Shown one piece after another: positions 17,463 through 26,156 of a DNA stretch of 64,000 bases (positions within the stretch are counted from its first letter, which is position 1; each line of letters begins with the position of its first letter). The position numbers and the translations under genes were made by a program. The DNA is from DATAUD01 sp036501665. Its GTDB lineage: Bacteria; Verrucomicrobiota; Verrucomicrobiia; Limisphaerales; Palsa-1400. The stretch is taken from the NCBI GenBank assembly GCA_036501665.1, contig DASXZW010000063.1:83503-147502 (forward strand), read 5' to 3'. Under the pieces are notes generated by a model. It saw only the letters and a program-made list of their open reading frames with translations. It had not been told where the DNA came from and made no database searches.

Positions 17463-17795
17463 ATGGGCGACAAAATTGATGTTTGGCAAGGGACTTTGGC
17501 CTTGATGATCCTGAAAACATTGGAGCGAACCGGCTCGCTGCACGGCTACGGGATCGCCCGGCAAATCGAAAAAATCAGCAACGATTTCCTGTCCGTGAAT
17601 TACGGCACACTTTATCCCGCCCTTTTAAAGCTCGAGCAGGAAGGATACATCGCCTCGCAATGGGGCGTGTCGGACAACAACCGCAAGGCCAAATATTATG
17701 AACTGACGCGCGCAGGTCGGAAACAATTGGAAAAGGAAACACAGGATTGGCAGCAGATGTCAGCGATTCTGGCCATGTTCCTGAAACCTGCATAA
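17463..17795 (+). CDS. PadR-family transcriptional regulator
   Basis: A 110-residue regulator of the small PadR subfamily. It has the winged-helix pattern L-A-L-M-I-L-K-T-L, H-G-Y-G-I-A-R-Q-I, then V-N-Y-G-T-L-Y-P-A-L-L-K-L-E-Q-E-G-Y-I and a wing ending K-Y-Y-E-L-T. Small PadR genes of this type commonly precede orphan FtsX-like permease genes and are thought to repress them. Here the next gene begins 8 bases after the stop, so they form one operon, and autoregulation is likely. Confidence 0.92.
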   Translation: MGDKIDVWQGTLALMILKTLERTGSLHGYGIARQIEKISNDFLSVNYGTLYPALLKLEQEGYIASQWGVSDNNRKAKYYELTRAGRKQLEKETQDWQQMSAILAMFLKPA

Positions 17796-17799
17796 GGAG
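17794..17799 (+). promoter_or_regulatory. Shine-Dalgarno AAGGAG fixing the permease start
   Basis: AAGGAG overlaps the padR stop codon and ends four bases before the ATG at 17804. This supports that ATG rather than the upstream in-frame one at 17747, which lies inside padR. Confidence 0.65.
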
Positions 17800-17803
17800 C
17801 AGA

Positions 17804-20440
17804 ATGCAAAAACTTCGAGGATGGATCAAAAGGCTCGGCAGCTTGTTCAGCAAGCAGAGCAAAGATCGCGACCTCGAAGCTGAAATTGAAAGCCACCTTC
17901 AAATGCATATCGACGACAACCTCAAATCAGGAATGTCCTCTGAAGAAGCCCGCCGCCAGGCGATGATCAAGATGGGAGGACTTGAGTCCGCGAAAGAACT
18001 CTACCGGGAGCAACGGGGGGTGCGGTGGCTGGAAAATTTAATCCAGGACGTTCGCTTTGGATTTCGAATGCTAAAGAACAGCCCAGGTTTTACTTTCATA
18101 ATTGCGCTCATTTTAGCGTTGGGGATCGGGGCAAATGTCGCTGTGTTCAGTATTGTAAACACAATTTTGCTGCGTCCGCTGCCCTTTCCCGATGCACAGC
18201 AGTTGGTCCGCATCGTTGAAAAGAATTCAGGGTCCGGCGAATCGAGCAGAACGTACACTGCGGATGCCACGCAGGATTTTCAGCAACAGAACCAATCCTT
18301 TCAGTCGGTTAGCGGCTACTTTGCGTTCAGTTCACCCAACAATTTCAAGCTCGTTGGGAAAGATCAGCCGGTCCCTGTTACCGGTCTCTTTGTCGCAGAA
18401 GGGTTTTTCCAGACGCTCGGCGTACAGCCTTCGCTGGGCCGCATGTTCAGGTCGGAGGAATTCGCGCAACACGCCCCGCCCGCAGTGGTGTTGAGTAACC
18501 CGTTTTGGAGACGGCAGTTTGGTGGTGATGCCGCAATTGTCGGCCAAACAATCCATTTAAACAACGCTTTGGTCACCGTTATCGGAGTATTGCCCGCCGC
18601 CTTCGATTTTGGAGCAGTGTTCTCGCCCGGAGCCAAGATTGATCTCTTCGCACCTTACATCATGGATGACTACCGCGACGATGGGAACGACCTGGCATTG
18701 GTTGGCCGGCTTAAACCCGGGAAGACTTTGGCGCAGGCCCAGAGTGAGGCGGATCAACTGTTTCCGCAGCTTTATTTCGAACACAAACATCCTGAATACG
18801 GAAAAGGGTACACCGGCCAGCTTACAGGATTGAAAGATTACATCAGCGGCAAGCTGAGGCGGTCATTAATCGTCCTATGGTGCGCCGTCGGCCTGATTCT
18901 GCTCATTGTTTGCTTGAATCTGTCCAACTTGCTGATGGCTCGGGCAGCGGCGCGAAGGCGGGAATTTGCGGTGCGCCTCGCTTTGGGAGCAAGCCGCGGC
19001 CGATTGGTGTGTCAATTAATCATCGAGAGCCTGATCCCGGCTGGTTTCGGAGCGGCGCTCGGTTTGGGGCTTGCTACCGCCGTCATCACCTCTCTGGCGC
19101 ATCAGGGATCGATTGCTCTGCCGTTGCTCAGCTCGGTTCGCATAGACGGGACAGTATTGTGCTGGACAATACTGATTACGATTGCGGCAACAGTTCTCAT
19201 TGGCGTCGCTCCGGCGCTGGGCATGTCGGTGCGGAATCTCCAGGAAAGGCTTAAAGATGGCGGGCGTGGCGCCAGCGAAGGCAGAAAGCATGAGCGGATT
19301 CGCTCATCGTTGGTAATCATGGAAATCGGCATGGCATGCGTTCTCCTGGTTTGCGCAGGTTTGTTACTGCGGAGTTTTCTGCGCATTCTGGACGTTGATC
19401 TGGGCTTTGAGCCAAGCCGCGCGGCGGCCATCAGCGTGGATTTTGAAGACAACGGGAATTCAGCTAAACGATCTGCGGCATGGGAAGAAGTGGTGGGCCG
19501 CAGCTCGGCAATCCCAGGAGTTGAGGCGGCGGGCATAACCGACAACTTGCCAATGAGCCGCAACCGGAGTTGGGGAATCGGCATCAAAGGCGAGCCAAAG
19601 AGCAACATAGGCGTTTTTGTTTACATTATTTCGCCGGGTTATCTAAAGGCGATGGGAATGCGGCTGCTCGAAGGACGCGACCTCAGTTGGACAGATCTTC
19701 TCGAGAACCGGAACGTCGTGATCATCAACCAGACCGTCGCTCGGAAACTGTGGCCAACCCAGGATCCGATTGGCCGCTTTGCCGTCGCAGGGGGAGCGGA
19801 CGCCGAGGTCATTGGAGTAATCGCCGATGTGCGCGAAAGCAGCGCGGAAGACAATGCGGGCGCTCAGATGTACCTGCCAGCCACGAAACAATTTGGTCCG
19901 GAAGGAAGCTTTCTCGTGGTGCGCTCGAAACTGCCGTCGTCCGCACTTGCGACAACTGTGATGCAAAGGTTGCGGGAGACGAACCCGGGTCAATCGGCGA
20001 CGGAATTTAAACCGATCCAGAGACTTGTGGACCGGGCGACCTCTCCCAGGCGTTTCTTTGTGCTGCTCGTCAGTGCCTTCGCCTGTTTCGGCCTTGTTCT
20101 CGCTTCGCTGGGGATTTACGGCATTATCTCATATTCGGTTACGAGGCAAACTCAGGAGATCGGCATCCGCATGGCTCTTGGCGCGACGAGAAGTCGGATC
20201 CAACAAGACGTGGTTTGGAAAACACTGCGGCTTGCAGTTTCCGGGCTATTCATTGGAGTCATTGCTTCGCTTGCGGTAGTGCGCCTGATTGAATCACTGC
20301 TTTTTCAAACGACACCAAACGATCCGCTTACTTTCGCAGCGATGGCTTTCATTTTGTGCGGAGTTGCTTGTCTCGCTGGTTATTTTCCCGCGCGTCGCGC
20401 GGCAAAAGTCGATCCGATGACCGCACTTCGTCAAGAATAA
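17804..20440 (+). CDS. FtsX/MacB-like permease of the ADOP type
   Basis: An 878-residue permease. The cytoplasmic N-terminal region (~15-75) has D-L-E-A-E-I-E-S-H-L-Q-M-H-I and S-S-E-E-A-R-R-Q-A, the hallmark of acidobacterial duplicated orphan permeases. A first helix (~95-120, A-L-I-L-A-L-G-I-G-A-N-V-A-V-F) is followed by a MacB-type periplasmic domain, a three-helix FtsX unit near 350-480 (A-N-x-L-L-M-A-R-A-A-A-R-R-R-E), a second periplasmic domain, and a second FtsX unit at the C-terminus ending F-P-A-R-R-A-A-K-V-D-P-M. No ABC ATPase is encoded nearby, as is usual for the group. Export of a toxic compound or of a peptide/lipid is the family-level expectation; the substrate is unknown. Confidence 0.88.
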   Translation: MQKLRGWIKRLGSLFSKQSKDRDLEAEIESHLQMHIDDNLKSGMSSEEARRQAMIKMGGLESAKELYREQRGVRWLENLIQDVRFGFRMLKNSPGFTFIIALILALGIGANVAVFSIVNTILLRPLPFPDAQQLVRIVEKNSGSGESSRTYTADATQDFQQQNQSFQSVSGYFAFSSPNNFKLVGKDQPVPVTGLFVAEGFFQTLGVQPSLGRMFRSEEFAQHAPPAVVLSNPFWRRQFGGDAAIVGQTIHLNNALVTVIGVLPAAFDFGAVFSPGAKIDLFAPYIMDDYRDDGNDLALVGRLKPGKTLAQAQSEADQLFPQLYFEHKHPEYGKGYTGQLTGLKDYISGKLRRSLIVLWCAVGLILLIVCLNLSNLLMARAAARRREFAVRLALGASRGRLVCQLIIESLIPAGFGAALGLGLATAVITSLAHQGSIALPLLSSVRIDGTVLCWTILITIAATVLIGVAPALGMSVRNLQERLKDGGRGASEGRKHERIRSSLVIMEIGMACVLLVCAGLLLRSFLRILDVDLGFEPSRAAAISVDFEDNGNSAKRSAAWEEVVGRSSAIPGVEAAGITDNLPMSRNRSWGIGIKGEPKSNIGVFVYIISPGYLKAMGMRLLEGRDLSWTDLLENRNVVIINQTVARKLWPTQDPIGRFAVAGGADAEVIGVIADVRESSAEDNAGAQMYLPATKQFGPEGSFLVVRSKLPSSALATTVMQRLRETNPGQSATEFKPIQRLVDRATSPRRFFVLLVSAFACFGLVLASLGIYGIISYSVTRQTQEIGIRMALGATRSRIQQDVVWKTLRLAVSGLFIGVIASLAVVRLIESLLFQTTPNDPLTFAAMAFILCGVACLAGYFPARRAAKVDPMTALRQE

Positions 20441-20449
20441 GAAATTCCC

Positions 20450-23116
20450 ATGAAAAAGTTTCGCAAATGGTTCATGAAGTTCGGCGGGTTGTTCAGCAAG
20501 CAGCGCAAGGATCAAGACCTTGAAGCTGAGATCGAGAGCCACCTTCAAATGCACATCGACGAAAACGTTCGGTCAGGAATGTCCTCCGAAGAAGCGCGCC
20601 GCCAGGCAATTCTCCGGCTGGGCGCAATCGAATCCACAAAGGAAGCCTGCCGCGACCAACGAAGCATCCCGTTGCTGGAGACGCTCTGGCAGGATTTGCG
20701 CTTCGGCGCGCGGCAATTGTGCAAGAACCCCGGTTTTACCGTTGTGGCAGTGCTCACCCTTGCGCTCGGCATCGGTGCAACCACCGCCATCTTCAGCGTC
20801 ATCTACGGAGTGCTCATCAATCCCTATCCTTACTCGCGTCCCGAGCAGATTTGGGTGCCTGGGACACAAAGCGTCAACAGCCGTCAGATCATGCGTCCGT
20901 TTCGCAAATCCGAGATCGACTTGATGGGCGCCTTGCCTGCATTCGCGGACATGATGGGAACATCCCCCGGCAGTTCTCTGCTGACGGGAGAATTCGCCCC
21001 CGAAAACATCACAACGCCGCGTCTGACATCGAACGCTTTTCACTTCATCGGAGTGTCGCCGCTGCTCGGGAGGGTCTTTGGCCCCGGCGACTTTTCGACT
21101 TCGGGCGTTCCCCAACCAGTCACGGTCATCACATTCAATCTTTGGCAGCGCCTTTTCGGCGGCGACCCCAAAGTGCTCGGTCAAACTCTTCGTCTGGACG
21201 ACCAGCTTTACACGATTGTCGGGGTGATGCCGTCGCATTTTGGCTGGTGGACGATTGACGGGCTTTGGCTGCCTTGGGCCAGCAAGCCGGGCGACCCGGG
21301 AAGCCTCTTCCCTATTGGCCGTCTGAAGCCGGGAATCAATCCTTCCGTCGCGCAAGAACAACTTCAATTGACTGAGACCGAAATGGCAAAGGCTAATCCC
21401 GCTGATTTTCCCAAAGAATCCTTCAAAGCCACCTTGACCAACTATCTGGACATTACCGTGGCCAGCGGAACCATGCAGAACGCACTGCGCCTGCTTTTTG
21501 GCGCGGTCACTTTCCTATTGCTAATCGCTTGCGCGAACATCGCCAACCTCCAGCTTGCCCGCGCCACCGGTCGCACACGCGAAATGGCGATCCGGATGGC
21601 CATCGGCGCGGGACGAGGGCGGCTCCTGCGGCAATTGGTGACAGAAAGCATTCTCTTGTCCGGCCTGGGCTGCGTGTTGGGATTGGCCCTTACCGTTGCA
21701 ATCACCAAGCTGATGGTGGCGCTCATGCCCGGATATTATATTCCCTCCGAGGCCCGCATCGAGGTCAACGGTCATGTGCTTCTCTTTAGCATCACGATGG
21801 CCGTTCTCGCAGGCATCGCGTTCGGCCTGGTTCCGGCCTTGCAAACCACTCGCCCTGATGTTGCTGGCGCCATGAAGGACGAACGCTCCGCATCAGTGCT
21901 GGTTCGCGCTGGCGCTTTCCGCTCCACCCTCATCGTCGCTGAAATGGCCCTCTCCGTAATTCTATTGATCTGCGCAGGCCTCACCATTCGCAGCTTCATG
22001 GCGCTTCAGAATGTGGACCCGGGGTTTCGCCCCGAGAACGTGGTCACTGCGGGTGTAATGTTGCCGCAGTCTCGTTACAAAACTTTGGAGGAACGCAATC
22101 GCTTTGCTCAGGAACTTCTCGAACGCGTCGAAAAAATCCCCGGTGTGCAATCGGCGAACATCGGAAATGGCGGAATGCCGTTTGGCGGTCCCAATTCGCC
22201 TTATTCAATCGACGGCCAGCCAGGTCCCGATGCCAAACCGCTTATGATTAACCTGATCAGCCCGGACTATTTCAAGACCATGGGCATCGCTTTTCGGCGC
22301 GGGCAAATGCTCAATGCCGACAACATCCGCCGCAAGGATCAGGTGGCTGTGATTAACGAAACAGCCGCAAAACTGTGGCCTGCCGGCGAAGACCCGGTAG
22401 GACGAGCCATCCATCTCAATCTCCTCAAGCAACAAATACCTAACCTCTTCATACCGGAAAACGCCACCGCCGAACTCACCGTCGTCGGCATCTGCGCCGA
22501 CACCCACAATGACGGTCGGACAAGCGACACCACACCGGCTGCCTTCATCCCCTATACCTTGGCCGCACCTCCCAACCGGACGCTAGCCATCCGTTCCCGT
22601 GAAAATTCCGCTTCAATCTTCAACTCATTGCGCGACGAGGTAAAGGCTCTGAATCCTCAATTGCCGGTGCAAAACACCAGCACCCTCGAAATGGCGATGG
22701 CGCAGGAATCCGCGCAACCCCGATTCACAATGGCGCTATTCAGCCTGTTTGCAGTGGCAGGCTTGGCATTGGCGACGGTTGGATTGTTCAGCGTTCTCTC
22801 TTATCTCGTCACCTGCCGAACGCGTGAGATTGGCGTACGCATGGCCCTTGGCGCTCAACGCGGCGATGTTCTCAGGCTCGTCCTCAAAGACGGCAGCGCT
22901 CTTGCCGGACTCGGAATTCTCGTTGGAACGATTGCCAGCGTTGGGGTCGTCCGTTTTGTCGGTAGCCAGATGGAACTCTTCAAAATAAACTCGCTGGACC
23001 CGGTTTCATTTGCCGTTGTTATTAGCTTGCTCAGCGCGGTGGCATTGGCCGCGTGCTGGCTCCCGGCGCGCCGCGCGGCCCGCGTGGACCCAATGATCGC
23101 TCTGCGGCACGAATGA
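20450..23116 (+). CDS. second FtsX/MacB-like permease of the ADOP type, paralogue
   Basis: An 888-residue permease starting nine bases after the first one, with the same layout: an N-terminal D-L-E-A-E-I-E-S-H-L-Q-M-H-I segment, helix L-T-L-A-L-G-I-G-A-T-T-A-I-F, MacB-like domain, FtsX unit (N-L-Q-L-A-R-A-T-G-R-T-R-E-M-A-I-R-M), second MacB-like domain and terminal FtsX unit ending L-P-A-R-R-A-A-R-V-D-P-M-I. The first ~55 codons are closely similar at DNA level to those of its neighbour, while the periplasmic domains differ widely. This suggests ancient duplication with a conserved or gene-converted N-terminus. The pair may form a heterodimer. Confidence 0.88.
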   Translation: MKKFRKWFMKFGGLFSKQRKDQDLEAEIESHLQMHIDENVRSGMSSEEARRQAILRLGAIESTKEACRDQRSIPLLETLWQDLRFGARQLCKNPGFTVVAVLTLALGIGATTAIFSVIYGVLINPYPYSRPEQIWVPGTQSVNSRQIMRPFRKSEIDLMGALPAFADMMGTSPGSSLLTGEFAPENITTPRLTSNAFHFIGVSPLLGRVFGPGDFSTSGVPQPVTVITFNLWQRLFGGDPKVLGQTLRLDDQLYTIVGVMPSHFGWWTIDGLWLPWASKPGDPGSLFPIGRLKPGINPSVAQEQLQLTETEMAKANPADFPKESFKATLTNYLDITVASGTMQNALRLLFGAVTFLLLIACANIANLQLARATGRTREMAIRMAIGAGRGRLLRQLVTESILLSGLGCVLGLALTVAITKLMVALMPGYYIPSEARIEVNGHVLLFSITMAVLAGIAFGLVPALQTTRPDVAGAMKDERSASVLVRAGAFRSTLIVAEMALSVILLICAGLTIRSFMALQNVDPGFRPENVVTAGVMLPQSRYKTLEERNRFAQELLERVEKIPGVQSANIGNGGMPFGGPNSPYSIDGQPGPDAKPLMINLISPDYFKTMGIAFRRGQMLNADNIRRKDQVAVINETAAKLWPAGEDPVGRAIHLNLLKQQIPNLFIPENATAELTVVGICADTHNDGRTSDTTPAAFIPYTLAAPPNRTLAIRSRENSASIFNSLRDEVKALNPQLPVQNTSTLEMAMAQESAQPRFTMALFSLFAVAGLALATVGLFSVLSYLVTCRTREIGVRMALGAQRGDVLRLVLKDGSALAGLGILVGTIASVGVVRFVGSQMELFKINSLDPVSFAVVISLLSAVALAACWLPARRAARVDPMIALRHE

Positions 23117-23238
23117 AAATTGCCGGGTGCGCTGGTGCATTTTTTACAAGCGCAGGCTTTTTCTGTCCAAAGATAGCTTGCAAAATTTCTGCGACGGCTC
23201 AGTATCGCCTCTAAGGGATTGCCGTAAAACCGTTTGTT

Positions 23239-23613
23239 GTGCTGCGTCGATTTGCCAAATATATTCTATTGCTGGTCCTGACGTGCTCGATCGGACTGCA
23301 TTGGACGTTGCTGCAATCTGTGGCATGGACTGGCATGATCATAGATTACACTTATACCAGTTCGTTGACTGAGGCCCTTGCCAAGACATTTGACGGAAAG
23401 CATCCCTGTCCACTTTGCAAACAAATCGCGGCGGGCAAACAGACAGAAAAGAAAAAAGAATTCCCTCTCCATTTGCAAAAATTTGAGTTTGCGTCCGAAC
23501 ACAGTGAAGTTGTTTTCACTCCGCCACAATTTTTTTGCCTTCAACCAGCCGTCATATTTTCGATCTCTGAATTGACCCACCAACCGCCTGCGCCCCCGCC
23601 GAGAGTCGTTTGA
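23239..23613 (+). CDS. small membrane-anchored CPLC-motif protein
   Basis: A 124-residue protein with a GTG start, a signal-anchor helix (~7-30), then K-H-P-C-P-L-C-K-Q-I at ~54-63, a lysine-rich K-Q-T-E-K-K-K-E stretch and a proline-rich tail. The C-x-x-C next to a His could bind a metal or a haem. Small CPLC proteins of this look occur, from memory, in other Verrucomicrobiota, but no function is known to me. It precedes a pseudopilin and a His-leading secreted protein on the same strand, so the three may act together. Confidence 0.6.
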   Translation: MLRRFAKYILLLVLTCSIGLHWTLLQSVAWTGMIIDYTYTSSLTEALAKTFDGKHPCPLCKQIAAGKQTEKKKEFPLHLQKFEFASEHSEVVFTPPQFFCLQPAVIFSISELTHQPPAPPPRVV

Positions 23614-23720
23614 TCTTCTTGCAATAGGTTCAGGACGTTCATCCCTGAATTTCTCCAAGCCAGTGCTCTGGCTTAAAATCAGTCCTTTTAATTCGCCGCG
23701 ACATCGCCTGTTTCGGCGAG

Positions 23721-24359
23721 ATGTATCAAATGAAACGTTGGCGTGCTTTCACGCTCATAGAATTGTTGGTGGTCATCGCTGTTATCGCTATTTTGGCGGC
23801 GATATTATTGCCGGCTTTGGCAAGGTCCAAGCTCCAGGCAAAATCCATCCAATGCCTGTCGAACCTGAAGCAACTAGGGATCGGCTGCGCTCTCTACGAA
23901 TTGGACAACAATGACCGCCTGCCCGAAACGTCTCATCAGCACGAGTCGTGGATCGGCACGTTGGGGAATTATGGGCTGACCTCCATTTTTTTCTGCCCAC
24001 TCGATACAAACATCAATAATCGCGTCACCAGTTACGCAATTAACGATTTCCTGACGCCAAATCCATTTGGCGATCCACAACTGGATTTTTCCAGGCTTAC
24101 ATTCATTCCCTCGCCTTCCGAAACCATTCATCTCGCTGAGACGTGGGGAAATTACCTTGGTTCCGATCATTTCCACTTCGCTGACGCAAGTTCGGGCGGT
24201 TACACCGTCCTTTCCTTTCAGTCGCAGGTGGCCGTGACGATTCATCTGGGCGGGGCAAATTATCTCTTCGCCGACGGCCATGCGGCTTATCTGTCATGGC
24301 GTCAGACCATGAATTTGCTTCCGCCGCAAGTCACCCGTTTCATTCAACCTAATAATTGA
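23721..24359 (+). CDS. type II/IV-like pseudopilin with H-X9-DG tail
   Basis: A 212-residue pseudopilin. The prepilin signature A-F-T-L-I-E-L-L-V-V-I-A-V-I-A-I-L-A-A-I begins at residue 9-10, so cleavage by prepilin peptidase is expected before Phe, with the conserved Glu at +5. The mature protein has an N-terminal helix with C-L-S-N-L-K-Q-L-G and ends in the prepilin-associated H-X9-DG motif: His near 175, nine residues, then D-G-H. Verrucomicrobiota and Planctomycetota encode many such solitary pseudopilins. No secretion ATPase or other pilin is adjacent. Met4 (base 23730) is an equally good start. Confidence 0.88.
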   Translation: MYQMKRWRAFTLIELLVVIAVIAILAAILLPALARSKLQAKSIQCLSNLKQLGIGCALYELDNNDRLPETSHQHESWIGTLGNYGLTSIFFCPLDTNINNRVTSYAINDFLTPNPFGDPQLDFSRLTFIPSPSETIHLAETWGNYLGSDHFHFADASSGGYTVLSFQSQVAVTIHLGGANYLFADGHAAYLSWRQTMNLLPPQVTRFIQPNN

Positions 24360-24379
24360 CAAAAACTTTTTCCTTCAAA

Positions 24380-25306
24380 ATGAAAACTCTGCGAAAGATT
24401 AGAAAAACACCCTTAAAAACTCTGACCGTTCTCATTTTAATGTCGATGGGCGCCATTGCTTATGCCCATGACCACATGCCGGCCGGCGCGACTACCGGCA
24501 ATCCTGGGGCAACCTTGGAATATGCTCCCACTGCCGAGGATTTTACGACAAACGGCGGTTGGGTCTTTGGACTTAATACGAGCACAACCAACGATCCTTA
24601 CATGGGTGAGTATTGGACTGATGACTCGGTGTTTATCGCCTTGGCCGCCACACCCGACAACGGTGGACCCGAACCCGGACACGCCGCACCGGGCACATAC
24701 ATTCAAGTCAAACTCCTTGATGTCGAGGGCCCTCCGGGATCTACATTCAGTTTTTGGGAAACCGCCGGCCAAGGTGCAGACGGCGAAGGCGTTGATGGAA
24801 CCAACCGCACTTGGAGCGTTCCCGTTCCCTATCACAACGGAACAAATCTAATTTATGTCAGTGAAAGCGACGGTTCTCCAGGTTCGGACCCTTACGGTCA
24901 CATTCATGGGCGTGTTTACAGCGTTACCAAGCCGGGATATTACACTGCCACATGGCAGTTTGTTGATACGTCCACCAACGGTCCCGATGGCGGACCCGTG
25001 GACTTGCCGTCGGCCCCATTCACAACGCAATATCAAGCAGACCTTACCATCGACAAGATCAGTTTGGACACCAACAGCGTAAATATTTTAATGGCAGCTC
25101 CTTCCTTCCTTCCCGACGATGCAGGGCCGGGCACACAGCCTGCCAATTACATCCTTGAAAGCGCATCAGCTTTGGGAACGAACACAGATTGGCAACCCGT
25201 CGGCCAACCCATCGAAGGAGATGATTTAATGCACCTCATCAACGTCCCCTTCGATGGCGCAACCCAATTCTTCCGCCTCAACGCCAATTATCCGGCTGAG
25301 GACTGA
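24380..25306 (+). CDS. secreted His-rich-start beta protein, anchor-M-like
   Basis: A 308-residue exported protein from ATG 24380; a TTG at 24356 overlaps the pseudopilin stop and is less likely. The signal peptide ends ...A-I-A-Y-A and the mature chain begins H-D-H-M-P-A-G. The body has G-H-I-H-G-R-V-Y-S-V-T-K-P-G-Y-Y-T-A-T-W near 180-200, resembling the H-x-H ... W/F-x-F-x-x-P-G-x-Y pattern of surface-anchored proteins linked to metal uptake in Actinobacteria. The last ~55 residues are the Y-x-L-E-S ... W ... F-F-R-L module. A metal-binding surface role is a hypothesis. Confidence 0.65.
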   Translation: MKTLRKIRKTPLKTLTVLILMSMGAIAYAHDHMPAGATTGNPGATLEYAPTAEDFTTNGGWVFGLNTSTTNDPYMGEYWTDDSVFIALAATPDNGGPEPGHAAPGTYIQVKLLDVEGPPGSTFSFWETAGQGADGEGVDGTNRTWSVPVPYHNGTNLIYVSESDGSPGSDPYGHIHGRVYSVTKPGYYTATWQFVDTSTNGPDGGPVDLPSAPFTTQYQADLTIDKISLDTNSVNILMAAPSFLPDDAGPGTQPANYILESASALGTNTDWQPVGQPIEGDDLMHLINVPFDGATQFFRLNANYPAED

Positions 25307-25342
25307 TCAAGCCTGTAACATCGCCACAAACCAGCGCCATCC

Positions 25343-25367
25343 CTATCGCCGATAGCGCGCCTTTTTT
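25343..25367 (+). terminator. possible intrinsic terminator
   Basis: CTATCGCCGATAG can fold with a CTAT/ATAG stem inside GC-rich flanks and is followed by CGCGCC and six T residues. It lies 36 bases after the stop of the secreted protein gene and before the next start at 25446, consistent with ending the upstream transcript. The stem is short, so this is tentative. Confidence 0.4.
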
Positions 25368-25445
25368 GAGGCTCACTTTGGAACCTTTTTGCAAAGTTCA
25401 CGTCTTATGCATACGGGATGTTGAATTTTGCAATGAATTGAAGCT

Positions 25446-26135
25446 ATGAAAATAATCACTACCGCCCTCTTAAGTGTCCTGTTTGCCTTGGCATCTGTAA
25501 TTCAAGGCCACGCTCAAAATGTTTTGGCCAGCAGCATCATTTCCGGCTCAGAAATTGGGACGAGCGGGACGTATAATTACACCCTGACCTTAACCGCTTT
25601 GAACAATTCCGCCCCGATCGAATCCTTCTGGTTTGCTTGGACTCCCGGAAACTTTTTCCTGCAATCAACCCCGACGAGCATCAGCGGCGACAACGGTTGG
25701 ACTGGAGTTGGCGACACTGGATCAATCAAGTTCACAGGAGGAACCCCCATCACCGCTGGCAATACCGTAACATTCATGTTCCAAAGCACAGTCACACCTG
25801 ATCAAATGACTGCCGATGTCGGCGCCAACAGTTCGGTTGTTTATCCCGGTGCAATCAACTTTAGCGGAACCAGCCCCAATGAAACCATTGGAGTGCAAAC
25901 CGTGACGCCTCCCGCGCCGTTGATGGTGGGAATCACAAACACTAGCACTTCATTGAGTCTTACTTGGAACACTGAAGTGGGAAAAACCTATCAACTCCAA
26001 GCTTTGACCAATCTGACCCAGACCAATTGGTCAGCCAACGGAGCTCCCATCGCGGGCACAGGCTCGCCGGTCGGCGTCACGAACATCCCCACTTCCGGGC
26101 AGCAAATGTATTTCCGCATTGCCGTCCAACCTTAG
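25446..26135 (+). CDS. secreted beta-rich protein with C-terminal YQLQ/YFR module
   Basis: A 229-residue exported protein. The signal peptide covers ~1-24 (M-K-I-I-T-T-A-L-L-S ... G-H-A-Q). The central part is Ser/Thr/Gly-rich and lacks cysteine, resembling cohesin-like or Ig-like surface domains. The final ~50 residues (T-Y-Q-L-Q-A-L-T-N-L ... N-W-S ... M-Y-F-R-I) repeat the module seen in the esterase, the anchor-M-like protein and the SUMF1-like protein. No PEP-CTERM helix is present. Convergent with trpS. Confidence 0.62.
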   Translation: MKIITTALLSVLFALASVIQGHAQNVLASSIISGSEIGTSGTYNYTLTLTALNNSAPIESFWFAWTPGNFFLQSTPTSISGDNGWTGVGDTGSIKFTGGTPITAGNTVTFMFQSTVTPDQMTADVGANSSVVYPGAINFSGTSPNETIGVQTVTPPAPLMVGITNTSTSLSLTWNTEVGKTYQLQALTNLTQTNWSANGAPIAGTGSPVGVTNIPTSGQQMYFRIAVQP

Positions 26136-26156
26136 CACTAACGAAGATTTGTGGTT

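Noticed and set aside
22040..22150. Possible gene fusion break inside the second permease
   Set aside because: The frame is continuous and the region aligns with the periplasmic domain of its neighbour.
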